NCBI GenBank assembly: GCA_943846685.1
Contig: OX044363.1
Span: 724,001 to 788,000, forward strand
Source of the DNA: an uncultured Pseudomonadales bacterium
GTDB taxonomy: Bacteria > Pseudomonadota > Gammaproteobacteria > Pseudomonadales > Porticoccaceae
DNA: 64,000 nt
Direction: 5' to 3'
Shown here: in pieces, positions 1-9,261 of the stretch
Layout: each line of letters begins with the position of its first letter
Position numbering within the stretch: the first letter of the stretch is position 1
Position numbers and translations under genes: made by a program
Notes under the pieces: generated by a model
What the model was told of the DNA's origin: nothing
What the model saw: only the letters and a program-made list of their open reading frames with translations
The model's database searches: none

Positions 1-696
1 CAGAGGCTTACCATATGTCTCTAGCCAGTCCACGACTTCTTTAACCTGTGGATGTAGCTTTTCGACAATAGTCTGGCAGTCATTCCTGTACTGCTCCTCC
101 GAGAGGGCGCGTATTTTGATCGGTGCGGAGTTCCTTGTCAATTGAGGATTTGAAAATATTTTCGCTGTCGACACATTACAGTCGGGAGTAACGATCAAAT
201 ACCAGCATTCGGGAATCTCCACAGGGGTTAATTGTTCGCCAATTCCCTCGGCAAAGGCGCTATAGCCCTCGACAAAAACGGGCACATCTGCGCCCAGTTG
301 TGCGCCTAATTCAGCGAGTTTTTTAATCGGTAAATCACAGCCCCAGAGTTTATTTAAGGCCAGCAGGGTGGTTGCTGCATTGCTGCTGCCCCCGCCGAGC
401 CCAGCGCCCATGGGTAATTGCTTGTCGAGATGAATTTTACAGCCCTGAGAGCCGTTGCTGAATTGCTGCAGAATAAGCGCGGCGCGAACAATTAAATTAT
501 CGCTCTCGGCAACACCTTCGATCTGTGGTGATAAGCTAATTTGGCTGTTCTCGGTAGGGGTGAAAGTGAGATTGTCACCGCCGTCGAGCAGTTGAAAGAG
601 AGTTTGTAAATTATGGTAACCATCATCACGTCGCCCGGTTATATGCAAAAACAGGTTTAATTTCGGCGGTGCCGGCAGGGTGATTGATGAAAACAT
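1..696 (-). CDS. ispE: IspE, 4-diphosphocytidyl-2-C-methyl-D-erythritol kinase (C-terminus off window)
   Basis: This GHMP kinase phosphorylates CDP-methylerythritol in the MEP isoprenoid pathway. The frame is open from the ATG at 696 to the left edge, so about 232 N-terminal residues are visible and the C-terminus lies outside. The ATP-binding GHMP motif PMGAGLGGGSSNAA is at residues about 95-108. The N-terminal APPKLNLFL carries the conserved active-site lysine, and LGADVPVF follows the glycine loop. It starts 7 bp after the lolB stop, which is the usual lolB-ispE operon of gammaproteobacteria. Only the window edge truncates it. Confidence 0.95.
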   Translation of the reverse strand, partial: MFSSITLPAPPKLNLFLHITGRRDDGYHNLQTLFQLLDGGDNLTFTPTENSQISLSPQIEGVAESDNLIVRAALILQQFSNGSQGCKIHLDKQLPMGAGLGGGSSNAATTLLALNKLWGCDLPIKKLAELGAQLGADVPVFVEGYSAFAEGIGEQLTPVEIPECWYLIVTPDCNVSTAKIFSNPQLTRNSAPIKIRALSEEQYRNDCQTIVEKLHPQVKEVVDWLETYGKPL

Positions 697-703
697 GCTC
701 AAA

Positions 704-1315
704 CTATTCTTCTTTGTGGAATTTCCAGCTCGATATTACCAGTTTAAATGAATAGCTCCTATCTTCACTGTCGAGATTATAAGTGCCGGTTATTTTGCCC
801 GGCAGTATCTCTCCGCCGGTCTCTCGATAACGGCTAAATAAGAGTTGCCAGCCCGCCTGCTCAAATCCACTGGCGAGTCCACCGGCACCGGTGGCCAAAT
901 CGGTCACTGCAGGCTGAGTTGGTGAGGGTAGGCCGCGAGCCCACCAACTGAGAGCATCAACCGGCAGCGGCAGGCCTGTCAGTTGCATCGCTAGCTGTTG
1001 AGGGCTGTGGCGATAAATAGTATCTCCATAGAGCATTTCGGCGGTTTTATCGTCGCCATAAATCTTTGCACCACCTATACCGAAAGCGCCGGACAGCGAT
1101 AATTGATATTGGCTGTTTTCTTGCGTCCAGTTAACCGCAGCACTTCCGCCTTCCTCGGGAGTGCGGAAGCCAAGTTTACCGGAGAGCTTCCAATCCTGGA
1201 GTTTGGCTATGCGTTGTTGGTGCTGTTGCCAGCTGTTTGAAGAGGGCGTTGTTGGCGGCTGTAAGCTACAGGCAGAGAGCGAAATAATAACTATAAGTAG
1301 ACTGAAACGAATCAC
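704..1315 (-). CDS. lolB: LolB, outer-membrane lipoprotein receptor
   Basis: LolB accepts lipoproteins from periplasmic LolA and inserts them into the outer membrane. The 203-aa product begins with a short lipoprotein signal (IRFSLLIVIISLSAC); the lipobox is LSAC with Cys16 as the lipidated residue. The mature part has the tryptophan-rich pattern of LolB (DWKLSGKLGFR, VNWTQ, LSWWARGLP, GWQLLFSRY). Length is typical. It sits between the TPR lipoprotein gene upstream (5-bp gap) and ispE downstream, and is probably transcribed from the promoter region shared divergently with hemA. Confidence 0.93.
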   Translation of the reverse strand: MIRFSLLIVIISLSACSLQPPTTPSSNSWQQHQQRIAKLQDWKLSGKLGFRTPEEGGSAAVNWTQENSQYQLSLSGAFGIGGAKIYGDDKTAEMLYGDTIYRHSPQQLAMQLTGLPLPVDALSWWARGLPSPTQPAVTDLATGAGGLASGFEQAGWQLLFSRYRETGGEILPGKITGTYNLDSEDRSYSFKLVISSWKFHKEE

Positions 1316-1320
1316 GGACT

Positions 1321-3261
1321 TTACTCGGCACTGGGCTTATCAAGATGAATTGGCATAGATTCTATACCAAAAGCCTCTGTGTGTTTTTTCAAGGGGTCTT
1401 TTGTAGGGGGTTTGATAGTGCCTTTCATCAAACGCTCCATCGTCTCTTTAATATTGTTATCTTCAGGAGCCTTTTCAAGCCCTTGATTCCAAGTCTCTAT
1501 AGCGGCCTGCCGGTCACCGAGAACCCATTGCACCTCACCCAGATGAGCGGCTATTTCCGGATCCACCATAATCGCCATGGCTTTCTCAAGATAGGGCAGT
1601 GCCTGTTGGGGATTGCCGAGAACAAATAGCACCCATCCCATACTGTCCAGAATAGCGGGTTCGCCAGGATTGAGTAGGTAGGCGCGTTTAATTAACCGGT
1701 GCGCTTCGTCGAGGCGATCGGTATGCAAAACCATGGTGTAACCCAGAGCATTTAAGGCTGCCGAGTTGTCGGCATCCTGAGCCAACAGCGCGCGAAGATC
1801 GCGCTCGACAAGAGGGTAATTCTTCTGCAGTTCAGCCACCATCGAACGTGCATAGAGTAGCTGTGGATTGTTCGGGTGCGCCTGCAGGCCATGGGTGAGA
1901 ATATTAAACGCCTGATCGGCTTGGTCAGTGCTGATAAGAAGATTCGACTCAATTTGAAAGAGTGCAGCGGACTGACTTGGCTGTTCGGCGCGCAGACCCT
2001 GCAGGTAACTGCGAGCACTGCTGATACTTTGCTGTTGAGCTAGCAGAACGGCACTGCGCGATGCTGCAGCCAGATAATTGCGCCCACTTCGAACCTGCTG
2101 ATAATGTTGCAGGGCTCTGTTGTTATCGCCTTTACGGTCGGCAATACTGCCGAGATGATACATGGCATCTGAATAAATAGAGGGATCGCGGGAGGCCTGA
2201 TTAAACAGCTCGATGGCTGGAGTCAGCTCCCCCTGATTTAAATACAGCAGAGCGAGCAGGAAATTGACCTGCTGGTTATTGGCATCTTGTTGCCGAAGTG
2301 TCTCAAATTGGACAATGGCACGAGGGCGATCAGCCTGGGTTAAAAGGCGTGCGTACTGCAGTCGCAGATTTTTATTTTCCGGGGTTTTAAGCAGAGCCGC
2401 TTCTAGCAAGCTGAGGGCTTCAGCCATTCTGTCCTGCTGTTGAAGGGTCTGAGCTAAAAATAGCAGACCGCGTTGATTGCCCGGCGCCGCAGCTAAAAAC
2501 TGCTCGGCAGTTTCAATGGCAGTCTCAGTCTGACCGCTCTCAAGGTATAAGATCGCCTGAGCCAATTTCACCGTTGGCTGCTTGTCTGTATCCAGCAAAA
2601 GGTTTTGGTAGGCTTCTATAAGCGGGGTTATAAGTGTTGGTTTGGAACCCTCGCGAATTGCGGTGACCGCGAGAAAAGCTTCGATATCATCTTCTTGGCT
2701 ATATAGAAAGTAGCCGTGCGGCAGTGCTTGAAGCGGATCACCAAGAAGCGCATAGGCCTGCAGGGCAGCCTGATGAGCCATCGCCTGATCTGGCATTATC
2801 TCAACCCACAGCAGAGCGGTTTCCAGTAGCGCATCCATATCGCTCTGATGCAGAGCGACTCGATTAGCTAACTCAATCACGGCTATATCGCGGGTTTGCC
2901 GAGCCTGCTGCAGATACTTTTCCAGAGCAGACTCAAACTGACCGCGAATCAGCGCAATATCGGCGACAAGCAGTTGGTAGAGGGTCTCTTCGGGAAATGC
3001 CTTGGTGGCGGGTTCGTTTGGTTGGGTGGACTCTATAGTTGTCTCTATAGTTGTCTCTATAGTTGTCTCATCAGAACCCTTGTCAGAATTGCTCTCAGAA
3101 TTATTGTGGCCGTTATTGGCAATAATTACAGCTGCCGGGCTCTGCGGCTGAGTAGGGGTCTCGGGAACCGTGGCGCAGGCCGATAGCAGTATTGCGATAC
3201 CGATCTTAAGGATTGCCAGATTAGCGAGATTTGATGATGTAGATAATTTAAATGGGTTAAT
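1321..3261 (-). CDS. TPR-repeat outer-membrane lipoprotein, non-standard start
   Basis: The C-terminal 520 residues from the GTG at 2880 are a chain of tetratricopeptide repeats (for example YHLGSIADRKGDNNRALQHYQQV, ALNALGYTMVLHTDRLDEAHRLI). The same frame stays open a further 127 codons upstream and reads into a plausible start region: a lysine, a hydrophobic stretch AILKIGIAILLSAC with lipobox LSAC, then a low-complexity linker and another TPR-like helix. The natural protein therefore should begin near 3261, yet there is no in-frame ATG, GTG or TTG between the upstream stop (3274-3276) and 2880. An ATT at 3259-3261 is preceded by AAAGG at a 9-nt distance; a CTG at 3217-3219 is another candidate. 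The 646-aa length assumes the ATT. The linker holds three 12-bp tandem repeats (ETTI). It probably acts as an outer-membrane assembly or scaffold lipoprotein; no specific function is recognised. Confidence 0.75.
   Translation of the reverse strand: MNPFKLSTSSNLANLAILKIGIAILLSACATVPETPTQPQSPAAVIIANNGHNNSESNSDKGSDETTIETTIETTIESTQPNEPATKAFPEETLYQLLVADIALIRGQFESALEKYLQQARQTRDIAVIELANRVALHQSDMDALLETALLWVEIMPDQAMAHQAALQAYALLGDPLQALPHGYFLYSQEDDIEAFLAVTAIREGSKPTLITPLIEAYQNLLLDTDKQPTVKLAQAILYLESGQTETAIETAEQFLAAAPGNQRGLLFLAQTLQQQDRMAEALSLLEAALLKTPENKNLRLQYARLLTQADRPRAIVQFETLRQQDANNQQVNFLLALLYLNQGELTPAIELFNQASRDPSIYSDAMYHLGSIADRKGDNNRALQHYQQVRSGRNYLAAASRSAVLLAQQQSISSARSYLQGLRAEQPSQSAALFQIESNLLISTDQADQAFNILTHGLQAHPNNPQLLYARSMVAELQKNYPLVERDLRALLAQDADNSAALNALGYTMVLHTDRLDEAHRLIKRAYLLNPGEPAILDSMGWVLFVLGNPQQALPYLEKAMAIMVDPEIAAHLGEVQWVLGDRQAAIETWNQGLEKAPEDNNIKETMERLMKGTIKPPTKDPLKKHTEAFGIESMPIHLDKPSAE
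3031..3066. repeat. 12-bp tandem repeat, three perfect copies, in frame
   Basis: The unit CTCTATAGTTGT is repeated three times (3031-3042, 3043-3054, 3055-3066). On the minus strand it codes for repeated Glu-Thr-Thr-Ile in the linker of the TPR lipoprotein. The period is a multiple of three, so copy-number change would keep the frame. Confidence 0.95.
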
Positions 3262-3546
3262 AGTCTGTTGCCTTTATACCGTAAAATTTCATCAGGGTGG
3301 TTATTGCTAAGACAGTCGTGATTAAAAAAGATTAGCCGGAAATTCAGCAACTGTGTTTTTTTAGAGTATTTCTGATTATGCCGACCTGACTCAGGCAAAA
3401 CTCGTGTAAAATCGTCCGCCATTGAAACCAGAACAAATTAACCCGCTTATTTAATAGCCTTTAGTTCTGAGTATAGACTGCTATATAAACAACTTATAGC
3501 AAGCGGCAACTAAATAGAGACGCAAGAGCAGCATATAATAGAAGCT

Positions 3547-4803
3547 ATGAGTATTCTGGCATTTGGCATCAATCATACAACCGCTTCCGTGGATCTCCGC
3601 GGGCGGGTTGCCTTTGCCCCGGAAATTGTTATCGAATCATTGCAGCAGGCGCTCAGCCATCTGGATGGTGATGAGATCGCACTGCTCTCGACCTGTAACC
3701 GCACCGAGATTTATCTTTCCGGTGAGGTCAGCGAAGAACAGTTACTGGGTTGGTTGGCGGAACACAAGTCCATAGAGCTCGAACAGCTGCAGTCCTGTTA
3801 CTACTGCCATCGCGATCAACAGGCGGTGCGCCATATTATGCGTGTTGCCAGTGGCCTTGACTCTCTGGTCTTGGGCGAGCCGCAAATTTTCGGTCAGATT
3901 AAATCTGCCTATGCCGTGGGCCGCGAAGCCGGCACCGTTTCAACCTTTTTAAATCAGGCTTTTCAATGTGCGTTCGCCGCCGCCAAGCGCGTGCGCTCGC
4001 AGACAGCTATAGGCCAAAACCCGGTTTCCGTCGCCTATGCATCAGTCAGTCTCGCCGAGCAAATTTTTGCCGATCTAAAAGATGCCCACGCGCTATTGAT
4101 TGGTGCGGGTGAAACCATTGAACTGGTGGCTCGACATCTCAGCGAGAAAAAAATAGGCGGCATTACCGTGGCCAATCGCACCCTTAACCGGGCGCAGGAA
4201 TTGGCGGCGGACTTTTCTGCCGAGGCGATACTCTTATCTGATATTCCCGACTATCTCACCAAGGCCGATATTGTTATTTCCTCAACCGCAAGCCAGTTAC
4301 CGATTCTGGGTAAGGGTGCGGTTGAGTCAGCGCTTAAAAAGCGCAAGCACAGGCCGATCTTTATGGTCGATATCGCAGTGCCGCGAGATATTGAGCCTGA
4401 GGTCGAAGAATTGGCCGATGTCTATCTGTATACCGTGGATGATTTGCAGGAAGTAATTCAGGATAATCTTCGCGCGCGCCAGACTGCCGCCGATGTGGCC
4501 CAAGAGATTATCGATCAAGAGGCAGAGGACTGGTCGCGTCAGCAGCGCTCGCTAGCAGTTGTAGATACCATTCGTGCCTTCCGCGACAGTGTTGAAAAAA
4601 TTCGTGATGAAGAAGTTGATAAGGCGCTGGCAGCACTAGAGAGAGGTCAGGACTCACCGTCAGTTATCACCACTCTGGCGCGTAACCTGACCAATAAACT
4701 GATGCACAAACCTACCACCCGCCTCAAGCAGGCCGGCGAAGAGGGCAGCGATGAAACCATTCACGCCACCCACGAACTTTTTGGTTTAGATAAAAAGCGT
4801 TAG
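3547..4803 (+). CDS. hemA: HemA, glutamyl-tRNA reductase
   Basis: This enzyme reduces glutamyl-tRNA(Glu) to glutamate-1-semialdehyde, the first step of C5 tetrapyrrole synthesis. The 418-aa protein has the N-terminal LAFGINHTTASVDLRGRVAF block and the catalytic Cys50 in LLSTCNRTEIY. It also has the tRNA/substrate segment SGLDSLVLGEPQIFGQIK, the NADPH-binding GAGETIELVARHL, and DIAVPRDIEP before a C-terminal dimerisation helix. It leads the conserved hemA-prfA-prmC cluster and is divergent from the lolB cluster. The C-terminus ends FGLDKKR and shows nothing unusual. Confidence 0.97.
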   Translation: MSILAFGINHTTASVDLRGRVAFAPEIVIESLQQALSHLDGDEIALLSTCNRTEIYLSGEVSEEQLLGWLAEHKSIELEQLQSCYYCHRDQQAVRHIMRVASGLDSLVLGEPQIFGQIKSAYAVGREAGTVSTFLNQAFQCAFAAAKRVRSQTAIGQNPVSVAYASVSLAEQIFADLKDAHALLIGAGETIELVARHLSEKKIGGITVANRTLNRAQELAADFSAEAILLSDIPDYLTKADIVISSTASQLPILGKGAVESALKKRKHRPIFMVDIAVPRDIEPEVEELADVYLYTVDDLQEVIQDNLRARQTAADVAQEIIDQEAEDWSRQQRSLAVVDTIRAFRDSVEKIRDEEVDKALAALERGQDSPSVITTLARNLTNKLMHKPTTRLKQAGEEGSDETIHATHELFGLDKKR

Positions 4804-4891
4804 CTAGGTTTAAATAGCAAACTTCGCAACTCCTCATTTTTAAAATTTTTTTGCGCTGCAAATCGGCCAACAAACGAGATATAGAAAACCC

Positions 4892-5974
4892 ATGAAAGCA
4901 TCAATTCTATCCAAACTGGATCACCTCTCTGAACGTTACGAAGAAGTTGGCGCACTGCTGAGTGATGGCGACATTATCAGCGATCAGAATCGTTTTCGCG
5001 GTCTCTCCAAAGAGTATGCCGAGCTCGAGCCGGTGGTGAAAAGCTATCAGGCTTACCTGGCAGTACTGGAAAATATTAATGAAGCCAAGTTGCTACTTAA
5101 GGACTCCGATCCAGATATGCGCGAGATGGGACTGGAAGAGCTGCGCAGCGGCGAAGCCCAGCGTGAAGAGTTAGAGCTGGATTTGCAAAAACTCTTACTG
5201 CCCAAAGACCCCAATGATTCGAAAAATGTCTTCCTTGAGATTCGTGCCGGAACCGGTGGAGATGAAGCGGCAATTTTCTCCGGCGATCTATTCCGTATGT
5301 ACAGCCGCTTTGCGGAAAATCAGCGCTGGAAAGTTGAGGTGATCAGCGAGAACCAGGGCGATCACGGTGGCTATAAAGAAATTATCGCGCGGATTGTCGG
5401 TCAGGGCGTATTTTCCAAACTTAAATTTGAGTCTGGTGCGCACCGCGTTCAGCGAGTGCCGGACACCGAATCTCAGGGCCGCATTCATACCTCAGCCTGC
5501 ACCGTGGCGATTATGGCTGAAGCGGATGAGAAAGATGCTATTGAAATCAACAAAGGCGATCTGCGCGTAGATACTTTCCGCGCCTCGGGTTCTGGTGGTC
5601 AGCACGTTAACAAAACTGACTCGGCAATTCGTATTACCCACCTGCCCACCGGGTTTGTGGTGGAATGTCAGGACGAGCGTTCACAGCATAAAAACCGCGC
5701 CAAGGCGATGTCAGTACTGCAGGCTCGTTTAACTGCAGCGCAGGATGAGGCAGCTGCCAAAGAGCAGTCGGATCAGCGTAAAAGTCTGGTGGGCAGCGGC
5801 GATCGCTCAGAGCGTATTCGTACCTACAACTTCCCTCAGGGAAGAGTTACCGATCACCGTATCAACCTTACCCTCTACAAGTTGAGTGAGGTAATGGAAG
5901 GCTCTCTCAATGAAATTGTTCAGCCATTGGTCAGTGAATTTCAGGCCGAGCAGTTGGCCAGCCTTGCCAGCTAA
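4892..5974 (+). CDS. prfA: PrfA, peptide chain release factor 1
   Basis: RF1 reads UAA and UAG stop codons and releases the peptide. The 360-aa product carries the anticodon-like PxT motif as P190-D-T192 in [13 protein letters not shown], marking it as RF1 rather than RF2. The universally conserved GGQ is at residues 235-237 ([12 protein letters not shown]); its glutamine is methylated by PrmC, encoded immediately downstream. It follows hemA by 88 bp and its TAA shares one base with the prmC ATG, so the two are translationally coupled. Confidence 0.97.
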   Translation: MKASILSKLDHLSERYEEVGALLSDGDIISDQNRFRGLSKEYAELEPVVKSYQAYLAVLENINEAKLLLKDSDPDMREMGLEELRSGEAQREELELDLQKLLLPKDPNDSKNVFLEIRAGTGGDEAAIFSGDLFRMYSRFAENQRWKVEVISENQGDHGGYKEIIARIVGQGVFSKLKFESGAHRVQRVPDTESQGRIHTSACTVAIMAEADEKDAIEINKGDLRVDTFRASGSGGQHVNKTDSAIRITHLPTGFVVECQDERSQHKNRAKAMSVLQARLTAAQDEAAAKEQSDQRKSLVGSGDRSERIRTYNFPQGRVTDHRINLTLYKLSEVMEGSLNEIVQPLVSEFQAEQLASLAS

Positions 5975-6819
5975 TGAACATTTCTCAGCTGCTACAATCC
6001 GCTGTTCAGCTCAATCATCTCAGCGACACATCGAGATTGGACTGCGAGCTATTGCTCTGTTATCTGCTCGATGTGGATCGCACCTATCTAAAAACCTGGC
6101 CGGATCGGGAACTCAGTGAGACTATTGAAGAACAGTTTCAACAGCTGTTGCAGCGGCGTATTATCGGTGAACCCGTAGCCTATTTGATCGGCACTCAGGG
6201 TTTTTGGACCCTCGATTTAAAAGTCTCAGCAGACACATTGATACCGCGCCCAGAAACGGAATTATTGGTAGAGGCTGCCCTTGAGTTGGAGCTTCCTCAG
6301 CAGGCCAAAGTGCTTGATCTGGGTACTGGCACCGGTGCTATTGCTCTGGCGCTGGCCACTGAGCAGAGCCGCTGGCAGGTCAGTGCAGTAGACCTAATGC
6401 CCGGCGCAGTGCAGCTTGCCAAAGAAAATTGTCAGCGTTGTCAGCTGGAGAATGTGGAGATTTTTCAGAGCCATTGGTTTGCAGATATTGCCCCGCAGTC
6501 GTTCGACCTGATTGTGAGTAACCCACCCTATATAGAAACTGACGACGCTCACCTGACTCAGGGTGATGTGCGTTTTGAGCCTGCCTCAGCGCTGGTCTCC
6601 GGGCCTCAGGGCTTGGACGATCTGCGCCTGTTGGTTGCTCAGAGTGTCAACTATCTGGTTGATTGTGGTTGGTTGATCGTCGAGCACGGATATCAGCAGG
6701 GGCCTGCGGTGCGAGACCTTTTTGAACAAGCGGGCTTTGCGCTGGTTGAAACCCGCGTCGACTTAAATAACCTTGAGCGTATTACCCTTGGCCGTTACTC
6801 ACGACCTCCTGCTCATTAG
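5974..6819 (+). CDS. prmC: PrmC, release factor glutamine methyltransferase
   Basis: PrmC N5-methylates the GGQ glutamine of RF1 and RF2 using S-adenosylmethionine. The 281-aa protein has an N-terminal helical substrate-recognition domain, the SAM-binding motif VLDLGTGTGAIALALA at about residues 113-128, and the catalytic NPPY at 183-186. Its ATG overlaps the prfA stop by one base. Its 3' end overlaps the convergent MATE gene by 38 bp. Confidence 0.96.
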   Translation: MNISQLLQSAVQLNHLSDTSRLDCELLLCYLLDVDRTYLKTWPDRELSETIEEQFQQLLQRRIIGEPVAYLIGTQGFWTLDLKVSADTLIPRPETELLVEAALELELPQQAKVLDLGTGTGAIALALATEQSRWQVSAVDLMPGAVQLAKENCQRCQLENVEIFQSHWFADIAPQSFDLIVSNPPYIETDDAHLTQGDVRFEPASALVSGPQGLDDLRLLVAQSVNYLVDCGWLIVEHGYQQGPAVRDLFEQAGFALVETRVDLNNLERITLGRYSRPPAH

Positions 6820-8191
6820 CGGCAGTCTGAATTCTACTGCGGGATACAATATTCCAGCGAGTCATTAAGCCAACTCCCGCACAGAGTGCGCCAATAACCA
6901 TCCCAGCCCAGAACCCGTAAATCCCCAGAGGCTCGCCCCAGAAATCAGTCAATGCCAGTGAATAGGCGATCGGGAAAGCGATGCCCCAGAATGCCGTCAC
7001 CTGAATTAACAGCGGTAGGCGAACGTCCTTATACCCCCGCAGCGCTCCACTCGCACACATCTGCAAGCAGTCAACACAACCTAGCAGTGCCGCGAAAAAG
7101 AACAGGTTCATAGCGATGGTTTGCACATTGGGATCAGCACTAAATGCGCTGGCGAAATCGCTGCGGAAAATAATCTTGATTGCAGCCATTACCAGCGCCA
7201 GTAAAAACACCAGTTTGTAGCCGACCAGACAAATCTGTCTGGCAAACTTGGGGTTTTTCGAGCCTTCCGCATGGGCAACCATAATGGTCAGCGCCTGCGC
7301 CATGCCCAGTGGCACCATAAAGGCCAGGGAATCAATATTGATGGCGATAGCATGAGCACCGAGAACACCGGAACCCAGATGGGCTACTAACAGTGGAATA
7401 ATTGCGAAGAATGACATTTCCGCTGAAATATTCAGAGCAATGGGAACCCCGAGCTTGAGGATATTGGCAATCGCCGAAATCTTAGCGCGGGCAAACTGAT
7501 GGTAGAGTTTTAGGCTGCGCATTGTGCGGGAGCGCTGGGCATAGATGGCCATACACAGCAGTAAAAATGTCATGACCGTCGCAGTTGCCCAAGCAGCACC
7601 TTCGCCACCCATGGCGGGGAAACCAAAGTGACCAAAGACCAGTGCGTAGTCCAAGACTATATTGAGTAAAAATGCCGCGGCATTAAACACCATCACCGGG
7701 CGGGTGTCGCCAATACCTTCAAAGGTGCTGCGAAAGGCAAAGAATGCCGGAAACATTAAACCGGTGATCAGGAACGGCATCATATAGCTGCGGCCAATAT
7801 CATAAACATTAGCCGATATATCTAACTTCCCAAGGATAAAAATGCCACAGAGAATCGCGCAGTTAACCAGTATCCCCATGGGCACCGCAAGCCACAGTGC
7901 CTGCTGAAATTGAAAGCGCACCAGATGGGGTTTCCCCGCTCCCCAATAGTTGCCAATAATCGGGCTGTTACCAATCATTATGCCAATCACAACCAGATTG
8001 ATCATCGCCCACATGCTGCCGCCCAGTTGCACTGCCGCCAGTGTGTCAGCACTGACTTGGCCGGCCACATAAATATCCGTTACGTTCATGCCGACCACGG
8101 CAATCTGACCGAGCATCAGTGGCCCAGCAAGACGCCAAAGCGCCGACGCGTTATTGGCAAACGTAGAGTTATGAGTGTTTTTGAAAAGCAT
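6782..8191 (-). CDS. MATE-family multidrug/Na+ (or H+) antiporter
   Basis: The protein has the twelve-helix MATE architecture: LAGPLMLGQIAVVGMNVTDIYVAGQ in helix 1 and the repeated LLGCVDCLQMCASGALRGYKD segment typical of NorM-type exporters. It would expel cationic drugs or metabolites across the inner membrane. Two starts are close: ATG at 8191 (469 aa, chosen) and GTG at 8200 three codons earlier; neither has a clear Shine-Dalgarno sequence. It is convergent with prmC and overlaps its last 38 bp. The substrate cannot be deduced. Confidence 0.9.
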   Translation of the reverse strand: MLFKNTHNSTFANNASALWRLAGPLMLGQIAVVGMNVTDIYVAGQVSADTLAAVQLGGSMWAMINLVVIGIMIGNSPIIGNYWGAGKPHLVRFQFQQALWLAVPMGILVNCAILCGIFILGKLDISANVYDIGRSYMMPFLITGLMFPAFFAFRSTFEGIGDTRPVMVFNAAAFLLNIVLDYALVFGHFGFPAMGGEGAAWATATVMTFLLLCMAIYAQRSRTMRSLKLYHQFARAKISAIANILKLGVPIALNISAEMSFFAIIPLLVAHLGSGVLGAHAIAINIDSLAFMVPLGMAQALTIMVAHAEGSKNPKFARQICLVGYKLVFLLALVMAAIKIIFRSDFASAFSADPNVQTIAMNLFFFAALLGCVDCLQMCASGALRGYKDVRLPLLIQVTAFWGIAFPIAYSLALTDFWGEPLGIYGFWAGMVIGALCAGVGLMTRWNIVSRSRIQTAANEQEVVSNGQG

Positions 8192-8446
8192 GATTAGCAC
8201 AAATTTTAGTTATGGCTTATCTTCGGTTAAACCACTGCGCAATGCGAGTAAAAAGACAGACTATTCTTGGAAAATATTCTATGCCGTAACGAGGCTGGGA
8301 GAAAAAGCTTGGGATAAAGAGCTCTGAGTATTTATTAGTTGTTGGCTAGCTGGAATTTATTTACTCTCTTGCAATCTAATCCGGCAGATTATTCACCAGA
8401 TAACTCATTAGATAGAAAAACACAGAGACTCAACGGAGTGACTGAA

Positions 8447-9091
8447 ATGCAAAAAATAACCTCGCTATACAGATTGTTTATCGAAAAACTAAAATGTATC
8501 GACTGGCTTGGCCCGCTGGCGCTGCGTCTTTATTTGGCGCCGATTTTTATTGGTGTCGGCGCCCATAAGTTTGCCAACTGGGATGATATGGTCGCCTGGT
8601 TTGGCAATCCCGACTGGGGGCTGGGTCTGCCAATGCCCGCAGTGATGGTTTTTTTGGCCGCCAGTGCAGAGCTGTTTGGTGGTTTGGCGCTGTTAGTTGG
8701 CGCGGCAACCAGACTGGTTGTGATTCCACTGATGATGGCCATGATCGTCGCTGCTGGAACCGCCCACTGGAATAATGGCTGGTTTGCCATCGCTCCGGGT
8801 GACCCGGATACCAGTACGGCAAAAGTACTGGCCACCGTTGGTATTCCCGCAGCCCAAAGAAGTCTTGAAAACAGTGTTGAAGTGGGCGAGCGAGTTGCCG
8901 CAGCGAAATCTATTTTGCGCAGACATGGCAACTACAGCTGGCTGACGGAAAAGGGCAACTTTGTGGTACTGAACAACGGCATTGAATTTGCGGCGACCTA
9001 TTTTGTTATGCTGCTGATGCTTTTATTTAGTGGTGCCGGGCGCTGGGTAAGTGTTGATTACTGGCTATGCAAGCGCTGCGAACAGGGCTGA
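8447..9091 (+). CDS. DoxX-family membrane protein
   Basis: This 214-aa protein has the DoxX pattern of about four transmembrane segments (LALRLYLAPIFIGVGAHKF; MPAVMVFLAASAELFGGLALLVGAATRLVVIPLMMAMIVA; FAATYFVMLLMLLFSGAGRWVSVDYWL). An extra soluble loop lies before the last helix. The ATG at 8447 was chosen over an upstream TTG because GGAG lies at 8434-8437. DoxX proteins are linked to quinone or thiol redox functions in some bacteria, but the role here is unknown. A strong hairpin follows the gene. Confidence 0.85.
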   Translation: MQKITSLYRLFIEKLKCIDWLGPLALRLYLAPIFIGVGAHKFANWDDMVAWFGNPDWGLGLPMPAVMVFLAASAELFGGLALLVGAATRLVVIPLMMAMIVAAGTAHWNNGWFAIAPGDPDTSTAKVLATVGIPAAQRSLENSVEVGERVAAAKSILRRHGNYSWLTEKGNFVVLNNGIEFAATYFVMLLMLLFSGAGRWVSVDYWLCKRCEQG

Positions 9092-9120
9092 TGTAGCGGT
9101 TGGCAGCGGTGCATAGACAG

Positions 9121-9146
9121 TGCCCGTTTATTAAACTAAACGGGCA
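9121..9146. terminator. Hairpin after DoxX gene, upstream of rhlB
   Basis: A perfect 10-bp inverted repeat TGCCCGTTTA / TAAACGGGCA has a 6-nt loop. It lies 30 bp after the DoxX stop. There is no T-run, so it may be a weak terminator or mRNA 3' end rather than a classical intrinsic terminator. Its position argues that rhlB does not start as far upstream as the TTG at 9100. Confidence 0.55.
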
Positions 9147-9261
9147 GTCGACAATTCTGCTACACTTCGCGCGCAAATATGAGCGCTGTAAACCCTTTTT
9201 ATGGAGTTTATTGCGTATTAAATTGGGTTTAAACCCACTGTCCAACGCTGCGTACCTAACC

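Noticed and set aside
7910..8197. Plus-strand 95-aa frame over the MATE gene start
   Set aside because: It is antisense to conserved MATE coding sequence and has no ribosome site or domain.
8530..8931. 133-aa open frame antisense to the DoxX gene
   Set aside because: It lies fully inside a well-supported DoxX gene, has no ribosome site and no recognisable domain; it is a shadow of GC-biased coding sequence.
9100..9261. TTG at 9100 as the rhlB start
   Set aside because: It would place a strong intergenic hairpin (9121-9146) inside the coding region and add a tail unlike RhlB; a start near 9262 is more plausible.
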